Source: Hyphomicrobiales bacterium (GTDB lineage: Bacteria > Pseudomonadota > Alphaproteobacteria > Rhizobiales > Ancalomicrobiaceae). Taken from it: a DNA stretch of 53,624 nt. The notes beneath the pieces were generated by a model. It searched no databases. It worked only from the letters and a program-made list of their open reading frames with translations, and was not told where the DNA came from. The stretch lies in contig JAJTBO010000025.1 of NCBI GenBank assembly GCA_021286855.1, positions 1 to 53,624 of the forward strand. Direction: 5' to 3'. Below, in pieces: positions 26,183-33,790 of the stretch (its first letter is position 1; every line of letters begins with the position of its first letter). The position numbers and the translations under genes were made by a program.

Positions 26183-26641
26183 TCACGCCGCGCGGGCGAT
26201 GATCTCCGGCTCCTTCAGCTTCGCGCGCGTCTTGCCCTTTTCCAGGACGAGATTGGTGGGGCGAAGGTTCAACGAGTTACGGTCGGCGTAGCGCACCGCG
26301 AAGCCGCGAGCGGTCGGCCCTGCGATCAGGCGAGCGACCATCAGCTTGTTTCCTCCGAAATCGCGCGGGCGCTCGCAACGGACGTAGAGATTGCACACGC
26401 CGTTGTCGTTCACGCACCAGTTCGGCGAGATTCCTGCTTCCATCAGGCGGGTGAATTCCTCCACGGTGGTGACAGCCGTATTTCCTTTCGTCAGCTTCAC
26501 GAAGACCACGAGTTCCCCAGAGGGGTCGCGGCGGACCTCCACGGGTCGCTTCGGCGAGATGCCGTAGGGAGTGAAGTCGAAGTGGACGGGGGTGGGAGCC
26601 TGCGACGCGGCGGTCGAGGCGATCAGCGAAGAAGTCTGCAT
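26183..26641 (-). CDS. degenerate HNH-like phage protein
   Basis: A 152-residue protein. Residues about 75-140 have the order of a phage HNH homing endonuclease: NWCVNDNGVCNLYVRC, LMVARLIAGPTARGFAV and RYADRNSLNLRPTNLVLEK. In active members the first block carries a His (VDHIN); here it is Tyr-Ala-Asp (RYADRN), while the N-x-R-x-x-N-L end is kept. It is therefore probably a DNA-binding derivative without nuclease activity. AAGGA nine bases before ATG 26,641 supports the start. It is convergent with int, three bases apart. The family link is an inference from motif order. Confidence 0.6.
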   Translation of the reverse strand: MQTSSLIASTAASQAPTPVHFDFTPYGISPKRPVEVRRDPSGELVVFVKLTKGNTAVTTVEEFTRLMEAGISPNWCVNDNGVCNLYVRCERPRDFGGNKLMVARLIAGPTARGFAVRYADRNSLNLRPTNLVLEKGKTRAKLKEPEIIARAA

Positions 26642-26666
26642 GAAGTCGTGTCCTTAAAACGACGAA

Positions 26667-26696
26667 ACCCGCCACACGGGGGAGCCGTGGACGGGT
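26667..26696 (-). terminator. terminator after the large virion-like gene
   Basis: On the minus strand, a stem of ACCCG with CGGGT and an inner stem CACGG with CCGTG, followed by TTTCGTCGTTTT. It lies between the stop of the 778-residue gene and the start of the HNH-like gene. Confidence 0.7.
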
Positions 26697-26733
26697 CGCT
26701 GGTCGGGTTGGGGGTTGGGGTTTAGAGGTCTAG

Positions 26734-29070
26734 TTACTTGTTCGGTCGACGCGGGAGGTAGTCGCCTCCAGCAGGACGTCGCCCTTCGTCGATCCCACGC
26801 GGCGGGGGCTGTTTGGTGTGGAGGTGGTCGTAGGTGCGCCAGCCCGCCTTCATGGCCTCGTCATCGGAACGCTGCTGGTTGTTGTCCTGAATGCGATAGA
26901 GGTCGTGGAGAGAGAACATGGCACCCGCCGTATCGGGTGCGACGTGGGGATACCCGCGCAGGATGATCGACCAGTTGGACGTCCCGTTGGCCGAGAAGAG
27001 AATGAGATCCCCCTTCGAGAAGTGCTGCTTGGTCAGCGCCTCTTTGTTCTGCTCCCAATACCTGTCGACGTACTGATTCGCGAGATCTTCGAAGTTTCGG
27101 GGGACGTACCTGTCTCCCACGAACACGGCGTTCCCATTGATCTTTACGTACGACGCCTTCACGCCGGGTGCCGCTTGTTCAATGGCCTTGTCCATGGGCA
27201 GACCCAACGCCTCCCGGTATACGGTGGCGGTTGCCACCACCTTGCGGATCACCTCATCGGCGTTCGTCGCCGTGGCGAGGCCGCCGAACCCCATGAAGCC
27301 CGTGAGCTGGCGCTTGGCCTGATCCACGGTGTCTCGCGTGGACTGACCCGAGCCGATGCTCTCCAGCTTCCCTTCGTTGGCCGCACGGGCCGCTAGGGCG
27401 AGCGCCTGTTTCGCGTCGGCCCCCATGCCCATCTCCTGCGCCACGCGGGCGACCTCGAAGAACCGCTGAGAGCGCTCGTCGAGATGCTTCTGAAGAAGTT
27501 CGGGGGATGCGGCGCGGAGGTCTCGATAGAGCTGGTAGGACTGCTGAAGGGCGGGCGTGATGTCGCCGCCGGCCGACGTCACCGTGGTCGCGGCGGCAGG
27601 ACCGTTCTTCAGCTGGGTTTCCCAGTCCTTGTTCCTCAGGCCGTTCTGACCGTAGAGGGAGACCTCCTCGGCGAGCTTCTGCTGGGCCTTCTGCGGGTCT
27701 GTCTTCCATCCCGCGTACTTCTGGTCGATCATCCGCTGCGCAATCTCGGCAGCGTCCTTGCGTTGGTCTTCGACCGTATAGACGTGACCGGGGGTGCCGT
27801 CCTTGTCGGTATAGGTCTGAGGTTTGACGTCGAAGCCCGCTCCTTTGGCGAAGGACTCCAGCACTCCGGACAGGATGGCGTTCTTCTGCGTGTCCTCCTG
27901 AACTTGCCGCATCCGATCCGCAGCCTCCTTCTTGATCCGCTGGTCGGCGCTGAAGAACTCGTGGTTCCACCGCTCCAGCTTCGAGGGATCGGCCCATCGC
28001 GGGTGCTCCTTGGCGAAGGCGTCGCGGGCGGCGGCGAACGAGGGATCCGCCGTCCGAGCGAGCTTGAACACTCGGTCCTCGGTATCGAGCTTCAGCGCCT
28101 CGTCCCGGTGGGAGAAGATCGTCGCCGCCTGCCCCATGATCTCGTGAGCCTTGGCCCCGACGATCTGGTCATCCATCAACGACCGCTCCTGCCCCGTTCG
28201 TGGGTCCACGGACTTGGCGTTCAGGATACCCTGGAGCATCTGGAAGCGCTTGTCGTAGTCCGGCGCGTCCTTCAGTGCTTCCACCTGTCGCCCGAGCATC
28301 TGCACCAGGATCTGTTCCTGTTCCGCAGGAGTGCGCCGGGCGACGGTGTCGATGGCCCCCATGGTCTGCCTGATGGCTCCGAGGGCGACTTCAGGGCTCG
28401 CCCCACGCTCCATGGCCTCGTTCACCGTCGACTGGAACTTCCCGTAGATCAGGTTGTTCTGGTCGGTGACAGTGCGCTCGGCGAGGTACTTTGCGTGCTC
28501 GCCCCGCAGCGCGTCGATAGTCGGCTGCATCCGCTCCATGTAAGAGCGGGCGAAGGTAGGGTCCTTCTCCTTGTCCAGGACGTTGCGGACGTAGCCATTC
28601 ACGAACCGGTCGAAGTTGCCGTTGTCGCGGTCGAACTGCGTCGAGTAGGCGGTGCGCAGCGCGTTGGCGTCCTGGTCGGCGGACGTGGAGCCGATGATGC
28701 CGTGAGCGAAGCGTTCCGCGACCGCGCCGTGGAGGGCGGGGTCATCGGCGAGGATCTGCTTCTGCTCATCGGGCGTGCGACCGGCGAGCTTCTGCGTAAC
28801 CACGCCCGGCTTCATCTGCTTGTCGGCCTCCGAGGTGGCATCCCCGAAGGCGAAGATGCTGGAGGAGAGCTGGCCGAGGCTGTCAGCGAGACGCTGGAGA
28901 CCGGGGTCGGTGAAGGCCGGCGGACGGGCGTAGGTGTTCACAGGGGCCGCCACAGGCCGCAGAGCGGGGGCCTGAGGGATGCGGTCGTCGGTGGGGACGC
29001 GGCCCCCGAGCTTGTCGGGGGTCTGTTCGGGATCACCCTGCGTGGGGATGAGGCCGGGGACGTAGGCCAT
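26734..29070 (-). CDS. large helical phage protein, possibly a podovirus internal virion protein
   Basis: A 778-residue hydrophilic, mostly helical protein without signal peptide or membrane helix. It begins MAYVPGLIPTQGDPEQTPDK and contains long Gln/Glu/Lys-rich stretches such as RMRQVQEDTQKNAI. Near the C-terminus it has YVKINGNAVFVGDRYVPRNF and LANQYVDRYWEQNKEALTKQ. Length, composition and the final block resemble T7 gp15-type internal core proteins, which form the ejection channel, but no catalytic motif proves it. AAGGAA nine bases before ATG 29,070 supports the start. It sits between a terminator and a zinc-ribbon gene. Confidence 0.55.
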   Translation of the reverse strand: MAYVPGLIPTQGDPEQTPDKLGGRVPTDDRIPQAPALRPVAAPVNTYARPPAFTDPGLQRLADSLGQLSSSIFAFGDATSEADKQMKPGVVTQKLAGRTPDEQKQILADDPALHGAVAERFAHGIIGSTSADQDANALRTAYSTQFDRDNGNFDRFVNGYVRNVLDKEKDPTFARSYMERMQPTIDALRGEHAKYLAERTVTDQNNLIYGKFQSTVNEAMERGASPEVALGAIRQTMGAIDTVARRTPAEQEQILVQMLGRQVEALKDAPDYDKRFQMLQGILNAKSVDPRTGQERSLMDDQIVGAKAHEIMGQAATIFSHRDEALKLDTEDRVFKLARTADPSFAAARDAFAKEHPRWADPSKLERWNHEFFSADQRIKKEAADRMRQVQEDTQKNAILSGVLESFAKGAGFDVKPQTYTDKDGTPGHVYTVEDQRKDAAEIAQRMIDQKYAGWKTDPQKAQQKLAEEVSLYGQNGLRNKDWETQLKNGPAAATTVTSAGGDITPALQQSYQLYRDLRAASPELLQKHLDERSQRFFEVARVAQEMGMGADAKQALALAARAANEGKLESIGSGQSTRDTVDQAKRQLTGFMGFGGLATATNADEVIRKVVATATVYREALGLPMDKAIEQAAPGVKASYVKINGNAVFVGDRYVPRNFEDLANQYVDRYWEQNKEALTKQHFSKGDLILFSANGTSNWSIILRGYPHVAPDTAGAMFSLHDLYRIQDNNQQRSDDEAMKAGWRTYDHLHTKQPPPRGIDEGRRPAGGDYLPRRPNK

Positions 29071-29184
29071 GAACGGTGTTCCTTCTGTCGTTCGTGTGGG
29101 TGTGAGGGGGCGTTTCCCGTCACGACGTGCGGGCCGTGGACGGGCGTTCTGAGGTTCGGGGTGTGTGGGGGGCGGCGGAGAAGA

Positions 29185-29208
29185 ACGGCCGCTGGTGAGT
29201 CCGGCCGT
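29185..29208 (-). terminator. terminator after the zinc-ribbon gene
   Basis: On the minus strand ACGGCCG pairs with CGGCCGT across a 10-base loop, followed by TCTTCT. It lies between the stop of the 29,230-29,907 gene and the start of the large virion-like gene. Confidence 0.6.
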
Positions 29209-29229
29209 GTCGCTCAGAGGCGGTGGCGT

Positions 29230-29907
29230 TCAGGACAAGGCATCGAGTGACCGACGAAGCCGCTCGTCGTCGGCCATGGCCTCTTCCATCTCGGCCTTCT
29301 CCATGTCGGCGATCCTCACCGCGACCTCGCCGAAGGCCGCCCACAGCCACCCTGCGATGGCGAGCATCAGGTCGGGGTGGAAGGTCTTGTAGGTCGTGGA
29401 CTTCGAGACGACGTGGCGAGCGGCGTTGGATGTCGACAGGCCGAAGAAGCGGCGGGCGATCAGGAACCGGAAGGCTCGGTCATCCTCGAAGGTCTCGGGC
29501 TTCAGCGTTCGCAGGATCGTCAGGCCGATGACGAGGTCGACGACCTTCTCCGGGGTAGTACGAGCCGCCGTGGTCAGGAACCGCCGAGCGGCCTCCAGTT
29601 CCACGGACGTGGCCCTACGGTCGCTGGAGGGGTCACCGAAGGGGACGCGATAGACGCCTGAACGGGCGATGGTCGCGACCACCTCGACCAGCTTCGACCA
29701 GCGGTCGGCGAGAAGGAACCGCACTTCTCCGTTCTCAGAAAGACGAGAGGCGATGCGACAGGCGAAGGGCTGGAGGTCTTGGGCGGTCACGACGCGCTGG
29801 AGCGGATGTCCATATCGGCGGAGACGCGTTCGATGGGCGACACAGTAGCGGTCGGCGCGCGCGTGGTCGGCCGTGCAGCCGGGAGCGGCACACGTTAGGT
29901 GGGTCAT
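29230..29907 (-). CDS. phage-type protein with an N-terminal zinc ribbon
   Basis: A 225-residue protein. The N-terminus has C-x4-C-x10-C-x2-H (CAAPGCTADHARADRYCVAH) followed by RTRLRRYGHP, a zinc ribbon common in phage and plasmid proteins of unknown role, sometimes fused to HNH domains. The rest is helical, with FRFLIARRFFGLSTSNAARHVVSKSTTYK, which could include a helix-turn-helix. It is probably DNA-binding. AGGA seven bases before ATG 29,907 supports the start. A terminator separates it from the next gene. Confidence 0.65.
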   Translation of the reverse strand: MTHLTCAAPGCTADHARADRYCVAHRTRLRRYGHPLQRVVTAQDLQPFACRIASRLSENGEVRFLLADRWSKLVEVVATIARSGVYRVPFGDPSSDRRATSVELEAARRFLTTAARTTPEKVVDLVIGLTILRTLKPETFEDDRAFRFLIARRFFGLSTSNAARHVVSKSTTYKTFHPDLMLAIAGWLWAAFGEVAVRIADMEKAEMEEAMADDERLRRSLDALS

Positions 29908-30180
29908 GAGGGATCCTGAAGGGGCGTTGATGTGGTCTGGAGAGGGCTACGCAGCCCATGAAGGAGATTGATCGAGGGCACACAGGCGCGTGTGCGGGAG
30001 ACCACGAGAGGGGCCTGAGTGGCGAGGTTGCCCCCAAGGACCATTCTGGGTAGAGAATTGGGTGAGCGCCCCCGGAAACACTCGCAAGGCCGCAGCATGT
30101 CATCTCAGATGACGTCGCCGCAGTCCGCGACAGACGGGCCTACCAGGGCCATACTGGGTAGAGTGTTTTAGAGGACGGCC
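29908..30180. other. control region left of the small ORF
   Basis: No long gene is seen. It contains two copies of CCATWCTGGGTAGAG (30,041 and 30,149), a GTCATC-tca-GATGAC hairpin, and then GAGGA before a 38-codon ORF. The gene to the left (29,230-29,907) starts here on the minus strand, so divergent promoters are expected. Confidence 0.5.
30041..30163. repeat. two-copy direct repeat CCATWCTGGGTAGAG
   Basis: Copies at 30,041-30,055 and 30,149-30,163 differ at one base and are 108 bases apart. The second lies 18 bases before a small ORF. They may be promoter or operator elements of the integrated element. Confidence 0.6.
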
Positions 30181-30297
30181 ATGAGCAAAAAAGCCCATGA
30201 ATCCGCGCTCGTCAGAAACGCCCACCATCTTGGTCCATTGACCAAGCTGTTGGTGGCACTAACTCGTCTCATCCACGAGTTGGCGCAGCTGGCTTAA
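30181..30297 (+). CDS. 38-residue small protein
   Basis: ATG at 30,181 preceded by GAGGA at six-base spacing, reading MSKKAHESALVRNAHHLGP then LTKLLVALTRLIHELAQLA and stop. The C-terminal half is an amphipathic helix with Leu/Ile on one face. It is the only plausible plus-strand gene in the right three quarters of the element, with one repeat copy directly upstream. No family is recognised. Toxin, antirepressor or inhibitor peptides of this size are known in phages, but none is shown here. Confidence 0.45.
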   Translation: MSKKAHESALVRNAHHLGPLTKLLVALTRLIHELAQLA

Positions 30298-30730
30298 GTG
30301 GCGTTTAACTGACGTGAGTTGACGGGGGCGCTCACCCATTCACTAAAGACCACTCATGTGGCCTTGTTCGATTTCAATTGGTCGGGACCGTCAGGTGGCC
30401 ACCATCACCGCCGACCTCTGAGACCATCCATGGAGACCGGGATGATGGTCGAGAGATCGGCGGGGCGGACGAACGACGGAGAGCGCCGTCAGGCGCGGTC
30501 GACGAGGAGGAAGGACACGGAAACCTCGTCGGCGATGATCCGGGGGTGAGACGGGTCATTGCGGATGAGGCTGGATTAAGTGGTGGTCTGTGAGATGAAG
30601 GAGGTTCTTGTGGTTCTATGGTTGATGGAAGTGGTTATCAGGTCATCCACCATCATCATCCCCTAAGAGATCACCATCTACATGGTCTCCTAGTCGGTTC
30701 CCTCCTAGGGTGAGGGGTAATTCACATCCT
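30298..30730. other. non-coding stretch of the element
   Basis: About 430 bases. Short ORFs exist on both strands but have neither ribosome sites nor plausible composition. A minus-strand stretch around 30,490-30,575 reads SLIRNDPSHPRIIADEV in an open frame without a start codon and may be a gene remnant. The right end holds the first copy of a TCCTAGGGTGAGG repeat family. Confidence 0.4.
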
Positions 30731-31020
30731 CTAGGTGAGGGGTAATTCTGATGGTCTCCTTCGAACGGGGGCAGAGGTCTCAGCTGGTCGGATCGGTCGG
30801 GATCTCCTGAGCGAGTTTTTATTTGTCCTAGGGTGAGGTCTAGTTCGGCTAGGTGGTCGGGTCGGCTGGTCGTTTGCTGCTGGATCGGTTCGTGCGTTGG
30901 CCCGCACGGGCCGGAGGTTGTTCGGCTGGTCTCCGTCGAAGGGGGCTGAGGGTCGGGCGAGGCGATGGGTCGGAACGGGTCTCCGCGAGGTTTCGGTGGG
31001 TCCTAGGGTGAGGGCTAATT
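30703..31020. repeat. four-copy iteron-like repeat TCCTAGGGTGAGGKSTARTT
   Basis: Copies start at 30,703, 30,727 (with one insertion), 30,826 and 31,001, all in the same orientation. The last two are also embedded in longer imperfect repeats of about 95 bases that share GGTCTCC, TCGAA and CGAG words. Three copies fall inside the 3' end of the rha frame, in different codon phases, so they were not conserved for coding. They could bind a replication or regulatory protein. Confidence 0.65.
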
Positions 31021-31936
31021 GACCGGCCCCGTAGTGACTCCCGGAGCGTCGCCAGCGGCCGCTCTTCAATTCTGCTACCCACCTAGCCTGGACGGATTGT
31101 CGGCCTTCCTTAGCCTCATGCGCGGCACGGGAAACAGCGATGTGGCTGGAGGGCTTCTCCGCCAACTGCCGCAGCAGTTCCGGCACGGTCTGCTTCGGGG
31201 TCGCCTGGAGCACCGTCAGCTCACCGTTGGTCCGCCCCAGCTTCTCTTCGGTGGCTCTGAGCTTCTCCTTCACCCCACTGAGGCGGTCGGCGATGCCCTT
31301 GCGCTCCCGTTCGGCCTTGTCACGCTCCAGCGAGAGGTCGGTGATGTGGCCGCCCAACTTCGCAGCCTGCTCCGCCAGGGCCTTCTCCTGTTCCTTGATG
31401 GTGCGGGCGTAATCCTCTTCCATGCGGCGATGAAGTTCCGCCTCCATGGCGTTGAACGCCTGGATGAACCCCAACTTGAACTCCAGGGCGCGCTTGCCGG
31501 TGAAGCCCATGGCGAGGAGAGAGAAGCCGTCGCGGGTCATGTGGAACTCACGCAGGGCGCGTCCGCCGCCGGGACGAGGGGCGGATCGCTCCTCGAAGAA
31601 GGAAGCCAAAACTCGATTTTGAGGGTTGGCGTCCGCCAGAAGTGCGTCGATGTCGCGAAGGACGTTGTAGTGCCGCTTCCCGAACACCTCGGCGACCTTC
31701 CTGCTGTCCGCCAGCGCCGCGCCATCCTTCTCAAAGACGATGTCGACCCACGAGAGCGGCGGCTTGGGGGCGTCGGTGGGGGCCGCCACGGCCCTCTCCT
31801 CGGCCTTCGCGATGGCAGACCACGACTGGACCGTGGAGATGACGCGGCCATCAGCGGGGAGTTCGGGGGAAGTCGCGGCCTGCCGAAGCGCGGCGAGGGA
31901 CTCTTCCACGGTGGGGGGCAGGCTCAGCGTGAACAC
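30731..31936 (-). CDS. Rha family phage regulatory protein
   Basis: Up to 401 residues. The pRha domain lies at about residues 70-165: SRKVAEVFGKRHYNVLRDIDALL, then FHMTRDGFSLLAMGFTGKRALEFKLGFIQAFNAMEAEL. A coiled coil of about 90 residues follows (EEDYARTIKEQEKALAEQ onward). Rha proteins are phage regulators, often antirepressors. The tail from about residue 310 is Pro/Arg/Thr-rich and coincides with iteron repeats, so it may be read-through. The annotated start is GTG 31,936 without a clear ribosome site. The same frame stays open upstream almost to the BRO gene, suggesting an original BRO-Rha fusion. Confidence 0.75.
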   Translation of the reverse strand: MFTLSLPPTVEESLAALRQAATSPELPADGRVISTVQSWSAIAKAEERAVAAPTDAPKPPLSWVDIVFEKDGAALADSRKVAEVFGKRHYNVLRDIDALLADANPQNRVLASFFEERSAPRPGGGRALREFHMTRDGFSLLAMGFTGKRALEFKLGFIQAFNAMEAELHRRMEEDYARTIKEQEKALAEQAAKLGGHITDLSLERDKAERERKGIADRLSGVKEKLRATEEKLGRTNGELTVLQATPKQTVPELLRQLAEKPSSHIAVSRAAHEAKEGRQSVQARWVAELKSGRWRRSGSHYGAGQLALTLGPTETSRRPVPTHRLARPSAPFDGDQPNNLRPVRANARTDPAANDQPTRPPSRTRPHPRTNKNSLRRSRPIRPAETSAPVRRRPSELPLT

Positions 31937-32024
31937 CCGGAGCCTGTCGAGGCGGGGCAGATCGGGGCAGAGAGAGACGGCGAGCGCGGCACACTGAGCG
32001 GCGATGTCGGGCCGAGAGAGGCGT

Positions 32025-32558
32025 TCAGCGATGATGAGCGCGCCGTAGAGATGTGGCGAATCTGGTGGACACGAAAAGAACTACATCTGCGAAGTCCACC
32101 GGGAGGGGCATCACCTCCCCCTTCAGCGCCGCTGGCGCGGCTGGCAGCTCATAAGCCCCCGTCTTGCGGATGCTCGGCAGCACTTCACGGGTCACCCAGT
32201 CCTGGAACGGGCGGGCCTGCGGTTTGTCGGAGCGCATGATGAGCTTGTAGAGGCCGCTCTCGGAGAAGCCGAGGGAGCCCTTTCCACCGCCGCCGTTCGT
32301 ACCCTTGATCAGGCCAAGGGTAGCGAGGGTCGCTCGGGGGATCAGACGCTTCTCGTCCGAGTCCAGGTAGAGGGCGTACTGGGTCGAGCCCTTGTGATGC
32401 ACGGCGTCGGCATCGAACAGGACGGAGCAGACGTCCTTGGCGACGAACCACGGGTTCCCCTCCAGGGTCACGACGCGCACCGGGAAGGTCCGCGACTGAC
32501 GCCGTCGACAGCTCCTGCGGAGCGATGAGGGCGGAGAAGTCGAAGGTGGTGGAGCCAA
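32025..32558 (-). CDS. BRO family antirepressor-like protein, damaged copy 1
   Basis: Up to 177 residues from a TTG at 32,558. The Bro-N domain begins at FPVRVVTLEGNPWFVAKDVCSVL and runs through ESGLYKLIMRSDKPQARPFQDWVTREVLPSIRKTGAYE. The first ~20 codons are low-complexity and out of frame with the sequence TFDFSALIAPQEL that both this copy and copy 2 share upstream. After VDFAD the frame changes and ends in FVSTRFATSLRRAHHR. It is probably frameshifted at both ends. A terminator lies directly upstream. Confidence 0.6.
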   Translation of the reverse strand: MAPPPSTSPPSSLRRSCRRRQSRTFPVRVVTLEGNPWFVAKDVCSVLFDADAVHHKGSTQYALYLDSDEKRLIPRATLATLGLIKGTNGGGGKGSLGFSESGLYKLIMRSDKPQARPFQDWVTREVLPSIRKTGAYELPAAPAALKGEVMPLPVDFADVVLFVSTRFATSLRRAHHR

Positions 32559-32589
32559 AAGCCCCCGCCGAGGGGTCTCGACGAGGGCT
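32557..32589 (-). terminator. Rho-independent terminator
   Basis: On the minus strand AGCCCTCGTCGAG pairs along 13 bp (with three G-U pairs) with CTCGGCGGGGGCT across a four-base loop, then TTTT. It ends the 102-residue gene and lies before BRO copy 1. Confidence 0.85.
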
Positions 32590-32638
32590 GACGATGTGCG
32601 TTGGTGGGATTGGGGCTGCGTCTCTGCGTGACGCGCCC

Positions 32639-32947
32639 TCAGTTATTGCCGAAGCTTGCGTGGGCGATGCCCTTCGGCGTGACAATGACGAGCCCTTCGC
32701 GGACAGCCCACGACAGGAACTTCGAAGCCAGCCCATCCAGAAATCCCGATGGGACGTAGGTTTCTCCGCCGACGATCACCGTAGTCTCCGAAGGGTGCTC
32801 TGCGTCGGCCAGGGCAAAAAACGTGTAGATCTGTTCGAAAGGGCGACCGCCTTCGAGTTCCTTCGTCGCGGCGGCGTAATCCTTTCCGCAATTCTCATCA
32901 CCCCAATAACCGTAGTCTTTGGCAGTGGCGTTGGTCGTGGTCGGCAT
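32639..32947 (-). CDS. hypothetical protein of the element
   Basis: A 102-residue soluble protein, MPTTTNATAKDYGYWGDENCGKDYAAATKELEGG and later ETTVIVGGETYVPSGFLDGLASKFLSWAVREG. AAGGAG eight bases before ATG 32,947 and a strong terminator right after the stop make it a self-contained transcription unit, as in phage moron genes. I do not recognise a family or any catalytic motif. It lies between two BRO genes that share near-identical segments. Confidence 0.65.
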   Translation of the reverse strand: MPTTTNATAKDYGYWGDENCGKDYAAATKELEGGRPFEQIYTFFALADAEHPSETTVIVGGETYVPSGFLDGLASKFLSWAVREGLVIVTPKGIAHASFGNN

Positions 32948-33027
32948 TCTTCAAACTCCTTCAGGCGCGACTTCGGTGGACCTCGAGTAGCCGACTGAAA
33001 GAATCCCCGTCCAATCAAAGTTTGGAA

Positions 33028-33549
33028 TCAAAGGCTTGGGATCGATTCATTTTGGTGATGATCAGCGTTGGCGCTTGCTCGCGGTTCTGCGTCCTCATAG
33101 CCTCCATGCGGGCGGCGGCAATGGTCGCCGCCCATCCGGCCCCCTATGGCTAGAAGGGCATCACGAGAACGGAGGCGGCGGTGTGAAGCGAGCGTTGCCG
33201 CCTCCGCGAAGTCCACCGGGAGCGGCATCACCTCGCCCTTCAGCGCCGCTGGCGCGGCTGGCAGCTCGTACGCGCCCGTCTTGCGGATGGACGGGAGCAC
33301 CTCGCGGGTCACCCAGTCCTGGAACGGGCGGGCCTGCGGCTTGTCGGAGCGCATGATGAGCTTGTAGAGGCCGGACTCCGTGATGATGGCATTCGGCCGA
33401 CCACCCTTCGGACCATCAGTGGGGCGGTGCCGAGCAACCTCATCCTGATTGAGGTTCATCAGATAGCGGGTCGAGCCGCCCGACACGTCCATCGAGAGAG
33501 CGCGACAGACGTCCATCGCCACGAACCACGGGCTCCCCTCCAGGGTCAC
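33028..33549 (-). CDS. BRO family antirepressor-like protein, damaged copy 2
   Basis: 173 residues from a GTG at 33,549 that falls inside the first strand of the Bro-N domain (VVTLEGSPWFVAMDVCRAL). The frame is open further upstream but has no ATG/GTG/TTG. Residues LYKLIMRSDKPQARPFQDW through MPLPVDFA are almost identical to copy 1, at roughly 90% DNA identity over about 170 bases. The C-terminal 60 residues (HRRLRSRDALLAIGG onward) look out of frame. A neighbouring frame reads MEAMRTQNREQAPTLIITK, a more protein-like end. Probably a decayed gene. Confidence 0.55.
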   Translation of the reverse strand: MTLEGSPWFVAMDVCRALSMDVSGGSTRYLMNLNQDEVARHRPTDGPKGGRPNAIITESGLYKLIMRSDKPQARPFQDWVTREVLPSIRKTGAYELPAAPAALKGEVMPLPVDFAEAATLASHRRLRSRDALLAIGGRMGGDHCRRPHGGYEDAEPRASANADHHQNESIPSL

Positions 33550-33649
33550 GACGCGGACGGGGAAGGTGCGGCTGACGCCGTCGACAGCTCCTGCGGAGCG
33601 ATGAGGGCGGAGAAGTCGAAGGTTCGTATTGCCGTTGCCGAGGACGGCG

Positions 33650-33790
33650 CTAAGCTGAGCCTGCGTCCGTGTTGTCCGGTCCGGTTCGGCGCGTCGTGGA
33701 AAGCGCGTAGATGCTGCCGGAACGCTCCTTCACATGAAGCCGATAGCGTGTGATGGCCGCGTTAGGTGCCCCGAAACAGGGTCCCGACAC
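33650..33790 (-). CDS. possible 46-residue ORF overlapping BRO copy 3
   Basis: GTG at 33,790, about ten bases after AAGGTGG, reads MSGPCFGAPNAAITRYRLHV then KERSGSIYALSTTRRTGPD and stops. It overlaps the 3' end of BRO copy 3 by about 29 bases. The composition is protein-like, but there is no family match and it may be a fragment of an older gene. Confidence 0.3.
   Translation of the reverse strand: MSGPCFGAPNAAITRYRLHVKERSGSIYALSTTRRTGPDNTDAGSA

Noticed and set aside
30149-30175. GTTTTAGAG near 30,166 and similar words near 34,190 resemble parts of CRISPR repeats
   Set aside because: The words occur once each in unrelated settings, and the 34,190 copy is the T-run of a terminator. There are no regularly spaced repeats or cas genes in the window.
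33427-33753. 108-codon plus-strand frame across the BRO copy 2 leader
   Set aside because: It is antisense to the shared BRO leader and domain; no independent evidence of translation.
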